A stretch of 64,000 nt of DNA from Bordetella sp. 02P26C-1 (lineage in GTDB: Bacteria > Pseudomonadota > Gammaproteobacteria > Burkholderiales > Burkholderiaceae_B). Below are positions 36,883-45,055 of the stretch, piece by piece. The stretch covers positions 62,001 through 126,000 of the forward strand of contig NZ_WSJB01000006.1 of the NCBI RefSeq assembly GCF_009763255.1, written 5' to 3'. The translations under genes were made by a program, and so were the position numbers. Position 1 is the first letter of the stretch. Each line of letters starts with the position of its first letter. Under the pieces are notes generated by a model, which was given only the letters and a program-made list of their open reading frames with translations, was not told the DNA's origin and made no database searches.

Positions 36883-37887
36883 TTAGTTGCCAGACGCACC
36901 GGAGCTGCGGATTGCCGGGCCCCAGTTTTCGATTTCCGACTTCATAAATGCCTCGGTCGCGGCGGGATCAAGGGCGGGTACGTCCATGCCCATGCCGGTC
37001 AACCATTTCTTGATTTCTGGCGCCTCGACCGCTTTGCGGGCAGCTTCCGACAGTTTGTTGACCACATCCGTCGGGGTATCCGCGGGCACGCCCATGGCGT
37101 ACCACAGGCCGATCGGGTAAATCGCAAAGCCCGCCTCGGCCAGCGTCGGCACCTGCGGCAGCATCGGGGCGCGCTCGCTACGGTTGATCGCGATCGGACG
37201 CAGACGGCCGTCGTTGAGATAGTCCACGGTCGACAACATGCCAACGTAGAGCATATCTACCCGCTCACCCAGCAGGTCGGTCAGGGCATTGGCCACGCCC
37301 TTGTACGGTACGTGCGTCATATTCACGCCCGCGCTCTTAGTGAGGATGGAGGACGCGATCTGGGCCGAACTGCCGTTACCCCAGCTCGCATAAGTCAAGG
37401 CCCCCGGATTGGCCTTGGCCGCCTTCATCACGTCATCCAGCGACTTGTATTGCGACTTACCAGACACCACCAGCACCAGGGGCTGCTGCACCAACAAGGA
37501 CAATTGACGCAAATCGCTGGGCTTGTACTGGACACCCTCCATCAACATCGGGCCGGTCACCACGGTGTCCGGGGTTTCCAACAGAATCGTATAGCCATCG
37601 GCAGGGGCCTTGGCGACGTAATTGCCGCCAATAATGCCGCTGGCGCCCGCCTTGTTTTCGACAATCACGGGCTGACCCAGTGTGCCGGACATCTGCTCGG
37701 CGAGACGCCGCGCGAGAATATCGGTAAAGCCGCCAGCCGTGAACGGCACGACGATCCGGACCGGCTTCTCCGGAAACTGAGCGGCGTGCACGGTGCCAGT
37801 TGGCACAATGGACATCGCCATCACGGCACCCGCCGCAATCCAACCGAGTTTGCGCTTCATGATGAGAGACATGGATTTAAACAGCAT
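36883..37887 (-). CDS. Bug-family periplasmic solute receptor (second copy)
   Basis: TctC-type binding protein of 334 residues. A good ribosome site (GGGGAAAGCAA) precedes the ATG at 37887. The signal peptide ends near TVHAAQFP, and the mature part shows VRIVVPFTAGGFTDILARRLAEQ and VIVENKAGASGIIGG with MTHVPYKGVANALTDLLGERV. It lies between hydantoinase and ThDP genes, so it most likely binds the substrate of this operon. It is clearly related to but diverged from the receptor at 28609. Confidence 0.93.
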   Translation of the reverse strand: MLFKSMSLIMKRKLGWIAAGAVMAMSIVPTGTVHAAQFPEKPVRIVVPFTAGGFTDILARRLAEQMSGTLGQPVIVENKAGASGIIGGNYVAKAPADGYTILLETPDTVVTGPMLMEGVQYKPSDLRQLSLLVQQPLVLVVSGKSQYKSLDDVMKAAKANPGALTYASWGNGSSAQIASSILTKSAGVNMTHVPYKGVANALTDLLGERVDMLYVGMLSTVDYLNDGRLRPIAINRSERAPMLPQVPTLAEAGFAIYPIGLWYAMGVPADTPTDVVNKLSEAARKAVEAPEIKKWLTGMGMDVPALDPAATEAFMKSEIENWGPAIRSSGASGN

Positions 37888-37919
37888 TTGCTTTCCCCTT
37901 CAGGTGCGTATGTGTCGCT

Positions 37920-39623
37920 TCAAATACGGTAGTAACGGCTAGCGTGCTCGGACGTAATCAGCCCTGCACGTAAATCGGCCGCGACGGCTTTCGGATCGCG
38001 CTCCAGCGGCGAGCCAAATCCACCGCCACCCGGCGTGTAGTGCGTGACGGTGTCGCCAACTTGCAGCGGCTCGACGTCGCTGATCGCGAACGGCAGGCGG
38101 CGCTCCGACGGCATGCCTTCATTAATCACCCAGCGTCCGCCGTCGCCCGGCAGGCCGCCCGCAATGCCTTGCGGCAAGGACACGGACTTCTGAGCGGTAT
38201 GGTTCAGATTGGGATCCTTGCCCAGCACCTGATACTGCAGACGCTGCCCCACGCCGCCCCGATACTTGCCCGGACCGCCCGAATCGGTACGCAGTTCGCG
38301 AGCCAGATAACGCACGGGCGATTCGATCTCCATGCTTTCGATCGGCGGGATATGGCAGTTGGTCACATGGCAGGCGATCACGTCGATACCATCGGCATAC
38401 GCGGTCGCGCCCAGCCCCCCGGGCACAACTTCACCAAACGTCACGCGGCGACCCGTTTGCGGGTGCTCGGCATTGGCGAAGTTATAGAGACAGCCGCAGG
38501 AGTCCGCCATCACACGTTCTGGCACGGCCTGACTCAATGCACCCATCACCAGGTCAACGATGGAATGGCAAACCACCATGCGTTGGTACACCGCGGCTGG
38601 GTGTTTGGCATTGACCAGCGTGCCCGACGGCGCGATGACTTCGATGGCGCGCTTGCACCCCTCATTGCTGGGAATCGCGCTGCCAGTAATGGTGCGACAA
38701 ACGTAATAGACCGCGGCCAATGTTGTTGCCATCGGACTGTTGATCGGGCCCTTGATTTGCGGGTCGGTGCCGGTGAAATCAAAGACGATGTCATCGCCCT
38801 TCTTGATGATCTTCAAGCGCAGCCAATAGGGGCCACCATGATTGCCATCATCGAGGACGGGCTCTTCGTGCGAGTACTCGCCATCGGGAATGATGCGCAG
38901 CTGTTCACGCGTCTGCCTTTCCGAGTAATCCATCAGATCGCGGAAGCACAGCAGCATTTGCCCGAGCCCGTAGCGGTCGATCATGCCACGCAAATCGTCG
39001 GCCGCGACCTGCACGCTCGAAATCTGCGCATGCAGGTCGTTCAGCAACACTTCGGGCGTGCGGGTATTGTTCAGAATCACGCCCAGCAGGTCCTCGTCGA
39101 ACACGCCTTGCTTGACGATCTTCAGCGGCGGCAGGCGCATCCCTTCTTGGTAGATCTCACGTCCCCAGCCGCGCGTGGCCATATTCATGCCGCCCACGTC
39201 CATGTGGTGCACCATCAAGCCCGAGAACGCCACCAGCGTGTCCCCGTAGAAGATCGGCGCATACGCGATATAGTCGTTGGTGTGGGTCGATCCCAGCGAG
39301 CCGCCGCCCGCATACGGGTCATTGGTCAGAACCACATCGCCCGGCTTCCATTCCGATTTGGGCAGCACGCTTTCCAGAATGGTCTTCAGGCAAATGCCTA
39401 CCGTGTTCAATTGAATCGGCGGGCCAGCTTCTTCGGCCAGCAGCGATCCGTCCGCATCCAAAATCGAGGCGGAACAATCCTCCATTTCTTTAATGATGAA
39501 GGAATTAGCGGCGCGGATCATGCGGCGGGTGATGCGCTGGGCAATCGCGCGCAAACCATTGCGCACGATCTCCATCGTGACGGGGTCGGCCCGGTCGTTA
39601 TCGAGCACAAAAGGGGTAGTCAT
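37920..39623 (-). CDS. hyuB: Hydantoinase B/oxoprolinase-family subunit HyuB
   Basis: Beta subunit of an ATP-dependent amidohydrolase or carboxylase: N-methylhydantoinase, oxoprolinase, caprolactamase or acetophenone carboxylase. The 567 residues show DPVTMEIVRNGLRAIAQR, GDVVLTNDPYAGGGSLGSTH, MVHHMDVGGMN, and late MESPV-type and TPGGGGFGSPLERDP motifs. It lies 26 bp after hyuA. Which lactam or ketone it acts on cannot be read from sequence. Confidence 0.93.
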   Translation of the reverse strand: MTTPFVLDNDRADPVTMEIVRNGLRAIAQRITRRMIRAANSFIIKEMEDCSASILDADGSLLAEEAGPPIQLNTVGICLKTILESVLPKSEWKPGDVVLTNDPYAGGGSLGSTHTNDYIAYAPIFYGDTLVAFSGLMVHHMDVGGMNMATRGWGREIYQEGMRLPPLKIVKQGVFDEDLLGVILNNTRTPEVLLNDLHAQISSVQVAADDLRGMIDRYGLGQMLLCFRDLMDYSERQTREQLRIIPDGEYSHEEPVLDDGNHGGPYWLRLKIIKKGDDIVFDFTGTDPQIKGPINSPMATTLAAVYYVCRTITGSAIPSNEGCKRAIEVIAPSGTLVNAKHPAAVYQRMVVCHSIVDLVMGALSQAVPERVMADSCGCLYNFANAEHPQTGRRVTFGEVVPGGLGATAYADGIDVIACHVTNCHIPPIESMEIESPVRYLARELRTDSGGPGKYRGGVGQRLQYQVLGKDPNLNHTAQKSVSLPQGIAGGLPGDGGRWVINEGMPSERRLPFAISDVEPLQVGDTVTHYTPGGGGFGSPLERDPKAVAADLRAGLITSEHASRYYRI

Positions 39624-39649
39624 ATTCTGTGTCCTTGGATGGCGACGGC

Positions 39650-41755
39650 TTAGTTACCGGCATGCTGCATACGGATGCAGAGGTTCGTGTCGAGTTGACC
39701 GCTCCAGCCGGGAGGCATGAACACCGTCGAGCCGGGGTACTCAATGATCGCGGGCGCGGCGATGGTTTGACCGGGCTTCATATCGGTAAAGCGATACACG
39801 CTGAACGGGATCGTGTCACCGGTATTGATCACCACTTGCCGTTCACCCACTGGCTGCGCAGGCGTGGCTGCCTCTAAAGATTCCGTGGTCCAGGGATCCA
39901 CCGCGATCGGCCCAAAGGCAGTGATGCGCACGTTGACCAACTGGATTGCGCGGGCATTGAGGCGATAGCCATAGACGCGCTCGTGCGCGACATGGAATCG
40001 TTCTGCCATCTGCACAAAACCGTCATCGAGGTCACAGGCCTCGAGGTCCAGGTTCAGTTCATAGTTCTGGCCCACATAGCGCAGATCCAGCGAGAACTTG
40101 ATAATGGCATCGGCGGCAGCGATCCCATCGCCCTCGAGCGCTGCGTAGGCTTGCGCGCGCAGATCCTCCAGGACCGCGCCGATAGAATTGGCCAGCTCCG
40201 CATTGAGCGCGGACACCATGGACTGCACAAAATCGTGCCGAACGTCGGCACACAGCAGACCCGACGCCGACAAATTGCCCGGTGCGGGCGGGACGAGAAT
40301 GCTGCGAATATTCAACGCCTCGGCCAGGCTCGCGGCATGCAATCCGCCTGCGCCCCCAAAGGCCACCAGCGTATAGTCGCGCGGGTCCACGCCACGCTCG
40401 ATGGACACCAGGCGTACCGCATCCGCCATATGGGCCTCCGCGATCGCCAACATCCCTAACGCCGCTTGGGTGCGCGTGATGTTCAACTGCTGCGCCATCT
40501 TGTCCAATGCCTGCTCGGAGAGCTGCGGGTGCAGCTCGCGCGCGCCGGCGAGGAAGTATTCGCTGTTCAGTCGGCCGCACACCAAGTTCGCGTCTGTCAC
40601 CGTAGGACTTTCGCCACCTTGACCGTAGCAAGCCGGCCCCGGAACTGATCCGGCGCTACGCGGCCCGACGCGCATGGCCGTGCCACCTTCAATCCATCCC
40701 AGCGATCCACCACCGGCACCGATCGTGACCATATCCAAGGCCGGAATCAGCACGGGATTCCCGCCCACCGTGCTACGGCTGGTCAAGGGCAGTTCGCCAT
40801 CGGTGATCAACGAGATATCCGTGCTCGTGCCACCCATATCAAAGGTGATCAGATTCTTGATCCCGCAGCGGCGCCCCAACGCGGTCGCACCGACAATCCC
40901 CCCCATCACGCCAGAATGGGTCAACGCCGCCGGATGCGACACCGAACGCTCGAACGTCGACACGCCGCCATTGGCCCGCATGATGTAGCGAATGCAGTTG
41001 GCTCCCTCGGCTTTGAGCGCCTCGGTCAGGCGTTCCAGATGCTTTTCAATGGGCTTTTTAATAAAGGCCGATACACAGGTCGTGCTGGTGCGCTCGTACT
41101 CGCGGAACTCTCGCACCACATCGCTGGATATCGAAACTTCCATTTCGGGATAGTCAGCCGCCGCGATCGCCTTGATGCGTTGCTCATGCACCGGATTGGC
41201 GTAGGCGTGCAGCAAACACACCGCCACGGCGCTGATGCCCTCTTCCCTGAAAAAGCGAAAAGCGGCGTGTACATCGTCGTCATTCAGTTCAGACAGGATT
41301 TCGCCGGTATGCAGCGTGCGTTCGGAGACCTCCAGACGCAGATGACGGGGCACTAGCGGCGGATTCGGACGCCAATGAATATCGTAGACATCAGGCTTGC
41401 GCGAAGCGCGCGCGATCTGCAATACATCGCGGAATCCCTTGGTGGTAATCAGGCCGATATGCGCCTCGGTTCCTTCCACGATGAGGTTGGTCGCGAACGT
41501 GCTGCCATAAAAGAAACGATCAATACGCGAGACAGGAATCCCAGCGCGCGCGGCGATCTTCTTTACGCCATCAATAATGCCCGTGCTGATATCCGACGGC
41601 GTGGTCGGCACTTTCATGGTGATGGTTTGCGTGCCATCGATGAGAACAACGTCGGTATGGGTACCACCCGTGTCGACCGCCACGGATACCGTTGGCCGGG
41701 AATCTGATGAATCGTGATGCATTTCCATTTCGCTGCTTTGTGGTCCGGAAGTCAT
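39650..41755 (-). CDS. hyuA: Hydantoinase A/oxoprolinase-family subunit HyuA
   Basis: ATP-binding alpha subunit paired with HyuB. The 701 residues have two phosphate-binding motifs, VAVDTGGTHTDVVLIDG near the N-terminus and LITFDMGGTSTDISLI around residue 300, typical of the acetate/sugar-kinase-like fold, and FGGAGGLHAASLAEAL. Starts at 41755, 41728 or 41722 are possible; none has a clear ribosome site. It is the first enzyme gene after iclR (101 bp gap). Confidence 0.93.
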   Translation of the reverse strand: MTSGPQSSEMEMHHDSSDSRPTVSVAVDTGGTHTDVVLIDGTQTITMKVPTTPSDISTGIIDGVKKIAARAGIPVSRIDRFFYGSTFATNLIVEGTEAHIGLITTKGFRDVLQIARASRKPDVYDIHWRPNPPLVPRHLRLEVSERTLHTGEILSELNDDDVHAAFRFFREEGISAVAVCLLHAYANPVHEQRIKAIAAADYPEMEVSISSDVVREFREYERTSTTCVSAFIKKPIEKHLERLTEALKAEGANCIRYIMRANGGVSTFERSVSHPAALTHSGVMGGIVGATALGRRCGIKNLITFDMGGTSTDISLITDGELPLTSRSTVGGNPVLIPALDMVTIGAGGGSLGWIEGGTAMRVGPRSAGSVPGPACYGQGGESPTVTDANLVCGRLNSEYFLAGARELHPQLSEQALDKMAQQLNITRTQAALGMLAIAEAHMADAVRLVSIERGVDPRDYTLVAFGGAGGLHAASLAEALNIRSILVPPAPGNLSASGLLCADVRHDFVQSMVSALNAELANSIGAVLEDLRAQAYAALEGDGIAAADAIIKFSLDLRYVGQNYELNLDLEACDLDDGFVQMAERFHVAHERVYGYRLNARAIQLVNVRITAFGPIAVDPWTTESLEAATPAQPVGERQVVINTGDTIPFSVYRFTDMKPGQTIAAPAIIEYPGSTVFMPPGWSGQLDTNLCIRMQHAGN

Positions 41756-41856
41756 GAATGCTGGGGTACGGTGATCGAGAGTCCTGTGCGCCCCGACGGG
41801 AATCCGCCGACGGCGCTATTCAGGGCGACGTGCAGGAGTGATCGGCACGGTTGTTC

Positions 41857-42627
41857 TTACTGGGCAGTCAGGGCGAGATCCGCAGTAATGCGTTTTCCAG
41901 CGCGCAGTACCGCTGCGCGTATGGCCTCCCAGTTTTCTGCCATGCGCGGACTCGGTCCGAACGTACATAGTCCCGCGACCACGCGCCCATTCTCATCGCG
42001 TACTGGAACGCTGATCCCCGATACGCCAAGCAAATGGGTATCGCTCAATTCCGCATAACCTTGTTCGCGCACGCGCGAAATTTGCTCCATCAGGCGCGGC
42101 ACATCCACTTCGGTTTTGGGCGTTAAGGGCGTAAGCGGTTGACGCGTCAGATAGTGTTCAATTTGTTCCTGCGTGCGGTCGGCCAGAATCACTTGCCCGA
42201 TGGTGGTGGCATAGGCATGCCGCTCTTTGGCCAGATCAACGTCATAGCGCAGGGGTTCGGTGCTTACTACCTTCGTCAGGTACTGCACCATTTCACGCTC
42301 GTTCAACACACCGAGGAACACGGATTCTTTGACCGATTCGGACAGCTCAGCCATCGTGGGATGGGCAATGCGGATCAACCGGGCGAACCGCCCTCCCACC
42401 CATCCGGTCGTCCGATAGCGAGCCGCCATCTGATAACCGTCTACACCACTATCCACGTAACCCCGGTCGACCAAGGTCGCCAGCAAAGCCGAAGTGCTGC
42501 TTTTAGGCATTCCAAGTCTGCGGGCAATGTCTGACAGCTTCATCACACCAGCCGTGGCACTGAAGAGTTCCAGAATATCGAGGACCCGCTCTGCCGATTT
42601 AACACCGGCGCGTTCGTTTGTTCTCAT
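41857..42627 (-). CDS. IclR-family transcriptional regulator
   Basis: Predicted regulator of the downstream hydantoinase operon. The 256 residues show the IclR winged helix (SAERVLDILELFSATAGVMKLSDIARRLGMPKSSTSALLATL) and effector domain ending with ISVPVRDENGRVVAGLCTFGPS. The ATG at 42627 lies within a palindrome (42620-42635) and has no ribosome site, so an operator overlaps the initiation region. It probably controls its own gene as well as the hyu run. Confidence 0.9.
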   Translation of the reverse strand: MRTNERAGVKSAERVLDILELFSATAGVMKLSDIARRLGMPKSSTSALLATLVDRGYVDSGVDGYQMAARYRTTGWVGGRFARLIRIAHPTMAELSESVKESVFLGVLNEREMVQYLTKVVSTEPLRYDVDLAKERHAYATTIGQVILADRTQEQIEHYLTRQPLTPLTPKTEVDVPRLMEQISRVREQGYAELSDTHLLGVSGISVPVRDENGRVVAGLCTFGPSPRMAENWEAIRAAVLRAGKRITADLALTAQ

Positions 42628-42635
42628 ATGTGAAC
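42620..42635. promoter_or_regulatory. Putative IclR operator overlapping the iclR start codon
   Basis: GTTC-N8-GAAC dyad (GTTCTCATATGTGAAC). The start codon of the IclR gene is inside it. A sister copy lies at 42719-42734. Confidence 0.5.
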
Positions 42636-42718
42636 ATCGTATATGTATGTGTCCATTTTAGATGTGCGTAATGCCCCCGTCTACTCAGGGAAATCGCTAA
42701 TCTGAAACTCGATAGATC

Positions 42719-42734
42719 GTTCACATACATGAAC
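42719..42734. promoter_or_regulatory. Second copy of the IclR-type palindrome
   Basis: GTTCACATACATGAAC, sharing the GTTC-N8-GAAC frame and the CATA core with 42620-42635; the two centres are 99 bp apart. It lies upstream of the plus-strand TetR gene, so it may couple both promoters. Confidence 0.5.
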
Positions 42735-42806
42735 AATCGAATAACGGAGTGGCTGCGTGGAAATTACAAGTGCGACGCGAAAACGGTGACGATTGTTGAC
42801 CCTAAC

Positions 42807-42820
42807 CTACCCGTAGGTAA
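42807..42820. promoter_or_regulatory. TetR-type motif, site A
   Basis: CTACCCGTAGGTAA, member of a set with consensus CTAYYBGWAGGTAR found four times between 42807 and 44876. This copy lies 10 bp before the ATG of the TetR gene at 42831 and forms the dyad ACCTAC-CC-GTAGGT. Autoregulation is the likely role. Confidence 0.6.
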
Positions 42821-42830
42821 CAATATCTAT

Positions 42831-43451
42831 ATGAACAGCGCCACCACCCGCGATCAGCTTTTAGACCACGCTCAGTGCCTTATTCGGCGCAGGGGTTATA
42901 ACGGCTTTAGCTATCGGGATCTGGCCGAGCACGTCGGCGTGAAAACGGCCAGTATTCACTATTACTTCCCCGCCAAAGACGATTTGTTGATCGCGGTGAT
43001 CGATCAGTACACGGCGAAAGTGCACGGCGTTTTGACGGGCATAGACTCGACGATGACGGCCAGAGCACGGTTGAATCGTTATATAGAGCTCTTCGAGAGC
43101 GCGCCACCTGATCAAATTTGTTTGTGCGGCATGTTGGCCGCGGACGTCGCATCCTTGTCAGAACGCGCCCGCCAGTCTGTGCAGGCGTTTTTCCGCATCC
43201 ATGAGAATTGGCTGGCCGATGTGATCACCGCGGGCGTGCAAGATGGCACCCTGAGCTCGTCGGGCGATGCTGCCGCCGATGGGCGCTGGCTGTTCGCGGC
43301 GATCCAGGGCGCCATTGTGACTTCGCGGCTGTTTCAGGATCCGCAACGCTTGCGTGACGTCTTTCGAGCCATACAGTGTCAGCTCAGCGCAGGATCCGAT
43401 TGCCATTCCGCGCCATCGGGCAGCCGTCTAAGCCAGCAGACAGGGCAATAG
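42831..43451 (+). CDS. TetR-family regulator, paralog 1
   Basis: Repressor-type protein of about 206 residues from ATG 42831; a longer frame to 42729 would cross the site-A operator. The N-terminal helix-turn-helix is DHAQCLIRRRGYNGFSYRDLAEHVGVKTASIHYYFPAKDDLL. The C-terminal ligand domain is ordinary. It closely matches the minus-strand TetR at 43428 through the whole DNA-binding domain and runs into it at its 3' end with 24 bp overlap. It probably acts on the four motif copies nearby. Confidence 0.9.
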   Translation: MNSATTRDQLLDHAQCLIRRRGYNGFSYRDLAEHVGVKTASIHYYFPAKDDLLIAVIDQYTAKVHGVLTGIDSTMTARARLNRYIELFESAPPDQICLCGMLAADVASLSERARQSVQAFFRIHENWLADVITAGVQDGTLSSSGDAAADGRWLFAAIQGAIVTSRLFQDPQRLRDVFRAIQCQLSAGSDCHSAPSGSRLSQQTGQ

Positions 43452-43985
43452 GTCCGTGGCGCGTTCTTGATGGTCAAACAGGCGTGCGCTGACTAAACCG
43501 CCTTGCAGCGCGGCGTAAATCGCGCGTGCGCTGACTCGCACATCACCCGGCACCCGCAGACTACCTTCGCGCGCGCCCTGCTCCAATAGCTCGACGAGCC
43601 ATTGTTCATTACAGGCATAGAAAGACTGCAATGCCTTTCGGGCACAGCCCGGCAACGACCCCAATTCAGCGGCCAAAATTCCGCCTATGCAGATAAGCTG
43701 ATTGCCAGCACATGCGCGGCGATGGACCTCCACATAAGCACGCAGCTTTTCATCCGCCCTCAATCCGGACGGGATATTCTGAATCGCCTCGTGCCAACGC
43801 GTTTGATAGTCGCTGATGACGGCCAACAGCAGATCTTCCTTTTGCGGAAAATAATAATGAATGCTCGCCGTCTTGATACCCACCGACGCGGCCAGGTCCC
43901 GGTAGCTGAACCCGTTATAACCGCGTTCCTGAATCAGGCGCTGGGCAAGCCGCACGATGTGCGTGCGGGTATTTTCGGTATCCAT
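43428..43985 (-). CDS. TetR-family regulator, paralog 2
   Basis: Second TetR protein, 185 residues from ATG 43985 (MDTENTRTHIVRLAQ) after GAGGGC. Its DNA-binding helix reads ERGYNGFSYRDLAASVGIKTASIHYYFPQKEDLL, nearly identical to paralog 1. The nearly identical helices predict the same operator. The gene is 23 bp after a DUF4148 gene and may be co-transcribed with it. It is convergent with paralog 1. Confidence 0.9.
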   Translation of the reverse strand: MDTENTRTHIVRLAQRLIQERGYNGFSYRDLAASVGIKTASIHYYFPQKEDLLLAVISDYQTRWHEAIQNIPSGLRADEKLRAYVEVHRRACAGNQLICIGGILAAELGSLPGCARKALQSFYACNEQWLVELLEQGAREGSLRVPGDVRVSARAIYAALQGGLVSARLFDHQERATDLLPCLLA

Positions 43986-44008
43986 CGCCACGCCCTCGCT
44001 GTGTGGCC

Positions 44009-44347
44009 TCAACTGTGAACGGGTGCGCCCACATATTCGGCATGCTGGTAATCCAACTCGCCGAACGAGGACTGCCCCTGAACTTGTGCGTCATGCGCTT
44101 CGGCTGACACTTGCTCACGGTCAGGCACCGAAGCTGCGCCGTGCACGGCTGCGGGCATTTCCAGTTCGCCAAAGGTGACTTGCCCGGCTGCACGGGCCGC
44201 TTGCAGTTCGGCCTGCACTTGAGCGCGCGTCACCGTGCTTTGGCTCTGCACAACGGGCGGATAATCCAATTCACCCGACGGTTCGGTCGCGTAGGCGGCT
44301 CCCAGCATGGTGAAGGACAAAGCAATGGCGGAAATAGCGGTTTTCAT
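44009..44347 (-). CDS. DUF4148-family periplasmic protein, copy 1
   Basis: Small secreted protein of 112 residues with a signal peptide cleaved near AAYATEPSG. The family signature is TRAQVQAELQAARAAGQVTFGELE, seen in many Burkholderiales proteins of unknown function. An added C-terminal half repeats the SSFGELDYQHAE element. It is a tandem paralog of the gene at 44407 and lies upstream of the second TetR gene. Confidence 0.9.
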   Translation of the reverse strand: MKTAISAIALSFTMLGAAYATEPSGELDYPPVVQSQSTVTRAQVQAELQAARAAGQVTFGELEMPAAVHGAASVPDREQVSAEAHDAQVQGQSSFGELDYQHAEYVGAPVHS

Positions 44348-44372
44348 GGTTTAACTCCGAAAAGTAATCTAT

Positions 44373-44386
44373 CTATTTGAAGGTAG
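44373..44386. promoter_or_regulatory. TetR-type motif, site B
   Basis: CTATTTGAAGGTAG, 26 bp upstream of the DUF4148 copy 1 start codon on the minus strand. It belongs to the four-member set described at site A. Confidence 0.5.
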
Positions 44387-44406
44387 GGGCGTGAGGAAAT
44401 AAAAAA

Positions 44407-44724
44407 TCACGCGCCGGTGTAGGAAAAGCCGTAGAGGCTGGACTGTTGAGACCGCTCGGCACGTGCGCGCGCGGCTTCTGCCTGGACTTGAGCACGCGTC
44501 TTGGTGCTCGCTGCGACCTGGGCCTGCGGTTCTTCAAGTTCGCCGAAGGTCACCAAACCGGCGGCACGGGCTTCTTGCAGTTCTTGAATTACCTGAGCAC
44601 GGGTGACATGACTTTCGGTGCTGACGGCGGGGGGATAGTCCAACTCACCGGAGGGTTCTTGCGCGAACGCGGCGTTAGAGGAAAGGGCGGCGGCAATTAA
44701 GGCGAAGGGAAGCAGGGTTTTCAT
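44407..44724 (-). CDS. DUF4148-family periplasmic protein, copy 2
   Basis: 105 residues from ATG 44724 with a Sec signal peptide ending NAAFAQEPSG. It shares with copy 1 the EPSGELDYPP start and TRAQVIQELQEARAAGLVTFGELE core. A second TRAQVQAEAARARAER stretch follows. A longer frame to 44844 would cover the operator and is rejected. It is preceded by the strongest member of the TetR-type motif set (site C). Confidence 0.9.
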   Translation of the reverse strand: MKTLLPFALIAAALSSNAAFAQEPSGELDYPPAVSTESHVTRAQVIQELQEARAAGLVTFGELEEPQAQVAASTKTRAQVQAEAARARAERSQQSSLYGFSYTGA

Positions 44725-44754
44725 GATGACTCTCGTAACGAAGTGGACGGGTAG

Positions 44755-44782
44755 CATATATCTACTGGAAGGTAGATATATG
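44755..44782. promoter_or_regulatory. TetR-type motif, site C, with an 11 bp perfect palindrome
   Basis: CATATATCTAC and its exact complement GTAGATATATG flank a 6 bp spacer. The 14 bp set member CTACTGGAAGGTAG sits in the middle (44762-44775). It lies 30 bp upstream of DUF4148 copy 2 and covers the expected promoter. Confidence 0.65.
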
Positions 44783-44862
44783 GTTAAATAAAAACCGCGA
44801 CGGAGATCCAGCGCGGCGGTGGCCCCAGAGAGAACTAGCAGCAACCATGGAAGAAAGTTTAC

Positions 44863-44876
44863 CTATCTGTAGGTAG
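44863..44876. promoter_or_regulatory. TetR-type motif, site D
   Basis: CTATCTGTAGGTAG lies about 140 bp upstream of DUF4148 copy 2 in a stretch (44783-45055) without a recognisable gene. Close to the dyad ACCTAT-CT-GTAGGT. Confidence 0.5.
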
Positions 44877-45055
44877 GTTGCATAGGCCTGAATGGTTACC
44901 GTGTGTATCAGCGAGAGTGGTGGCCATCCGGCGTTCACCATCATTGCCGCCCCGGTACGGTTCGCTGATCTATTTCTGTAAGCCAAAATGGCACGGAGTC
45001 GGTTTCGGAACGCTCGCACATGGCACACATCAACGACTTGGCGTCCCTCTTGCTG

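Noticed and set aside
38040-39653. 537-codon open frame on the plus strand
   Set aside because: It lies opposite hyuB, which has full family motifs; long antisense frames are common in GC-rich coding DNA.
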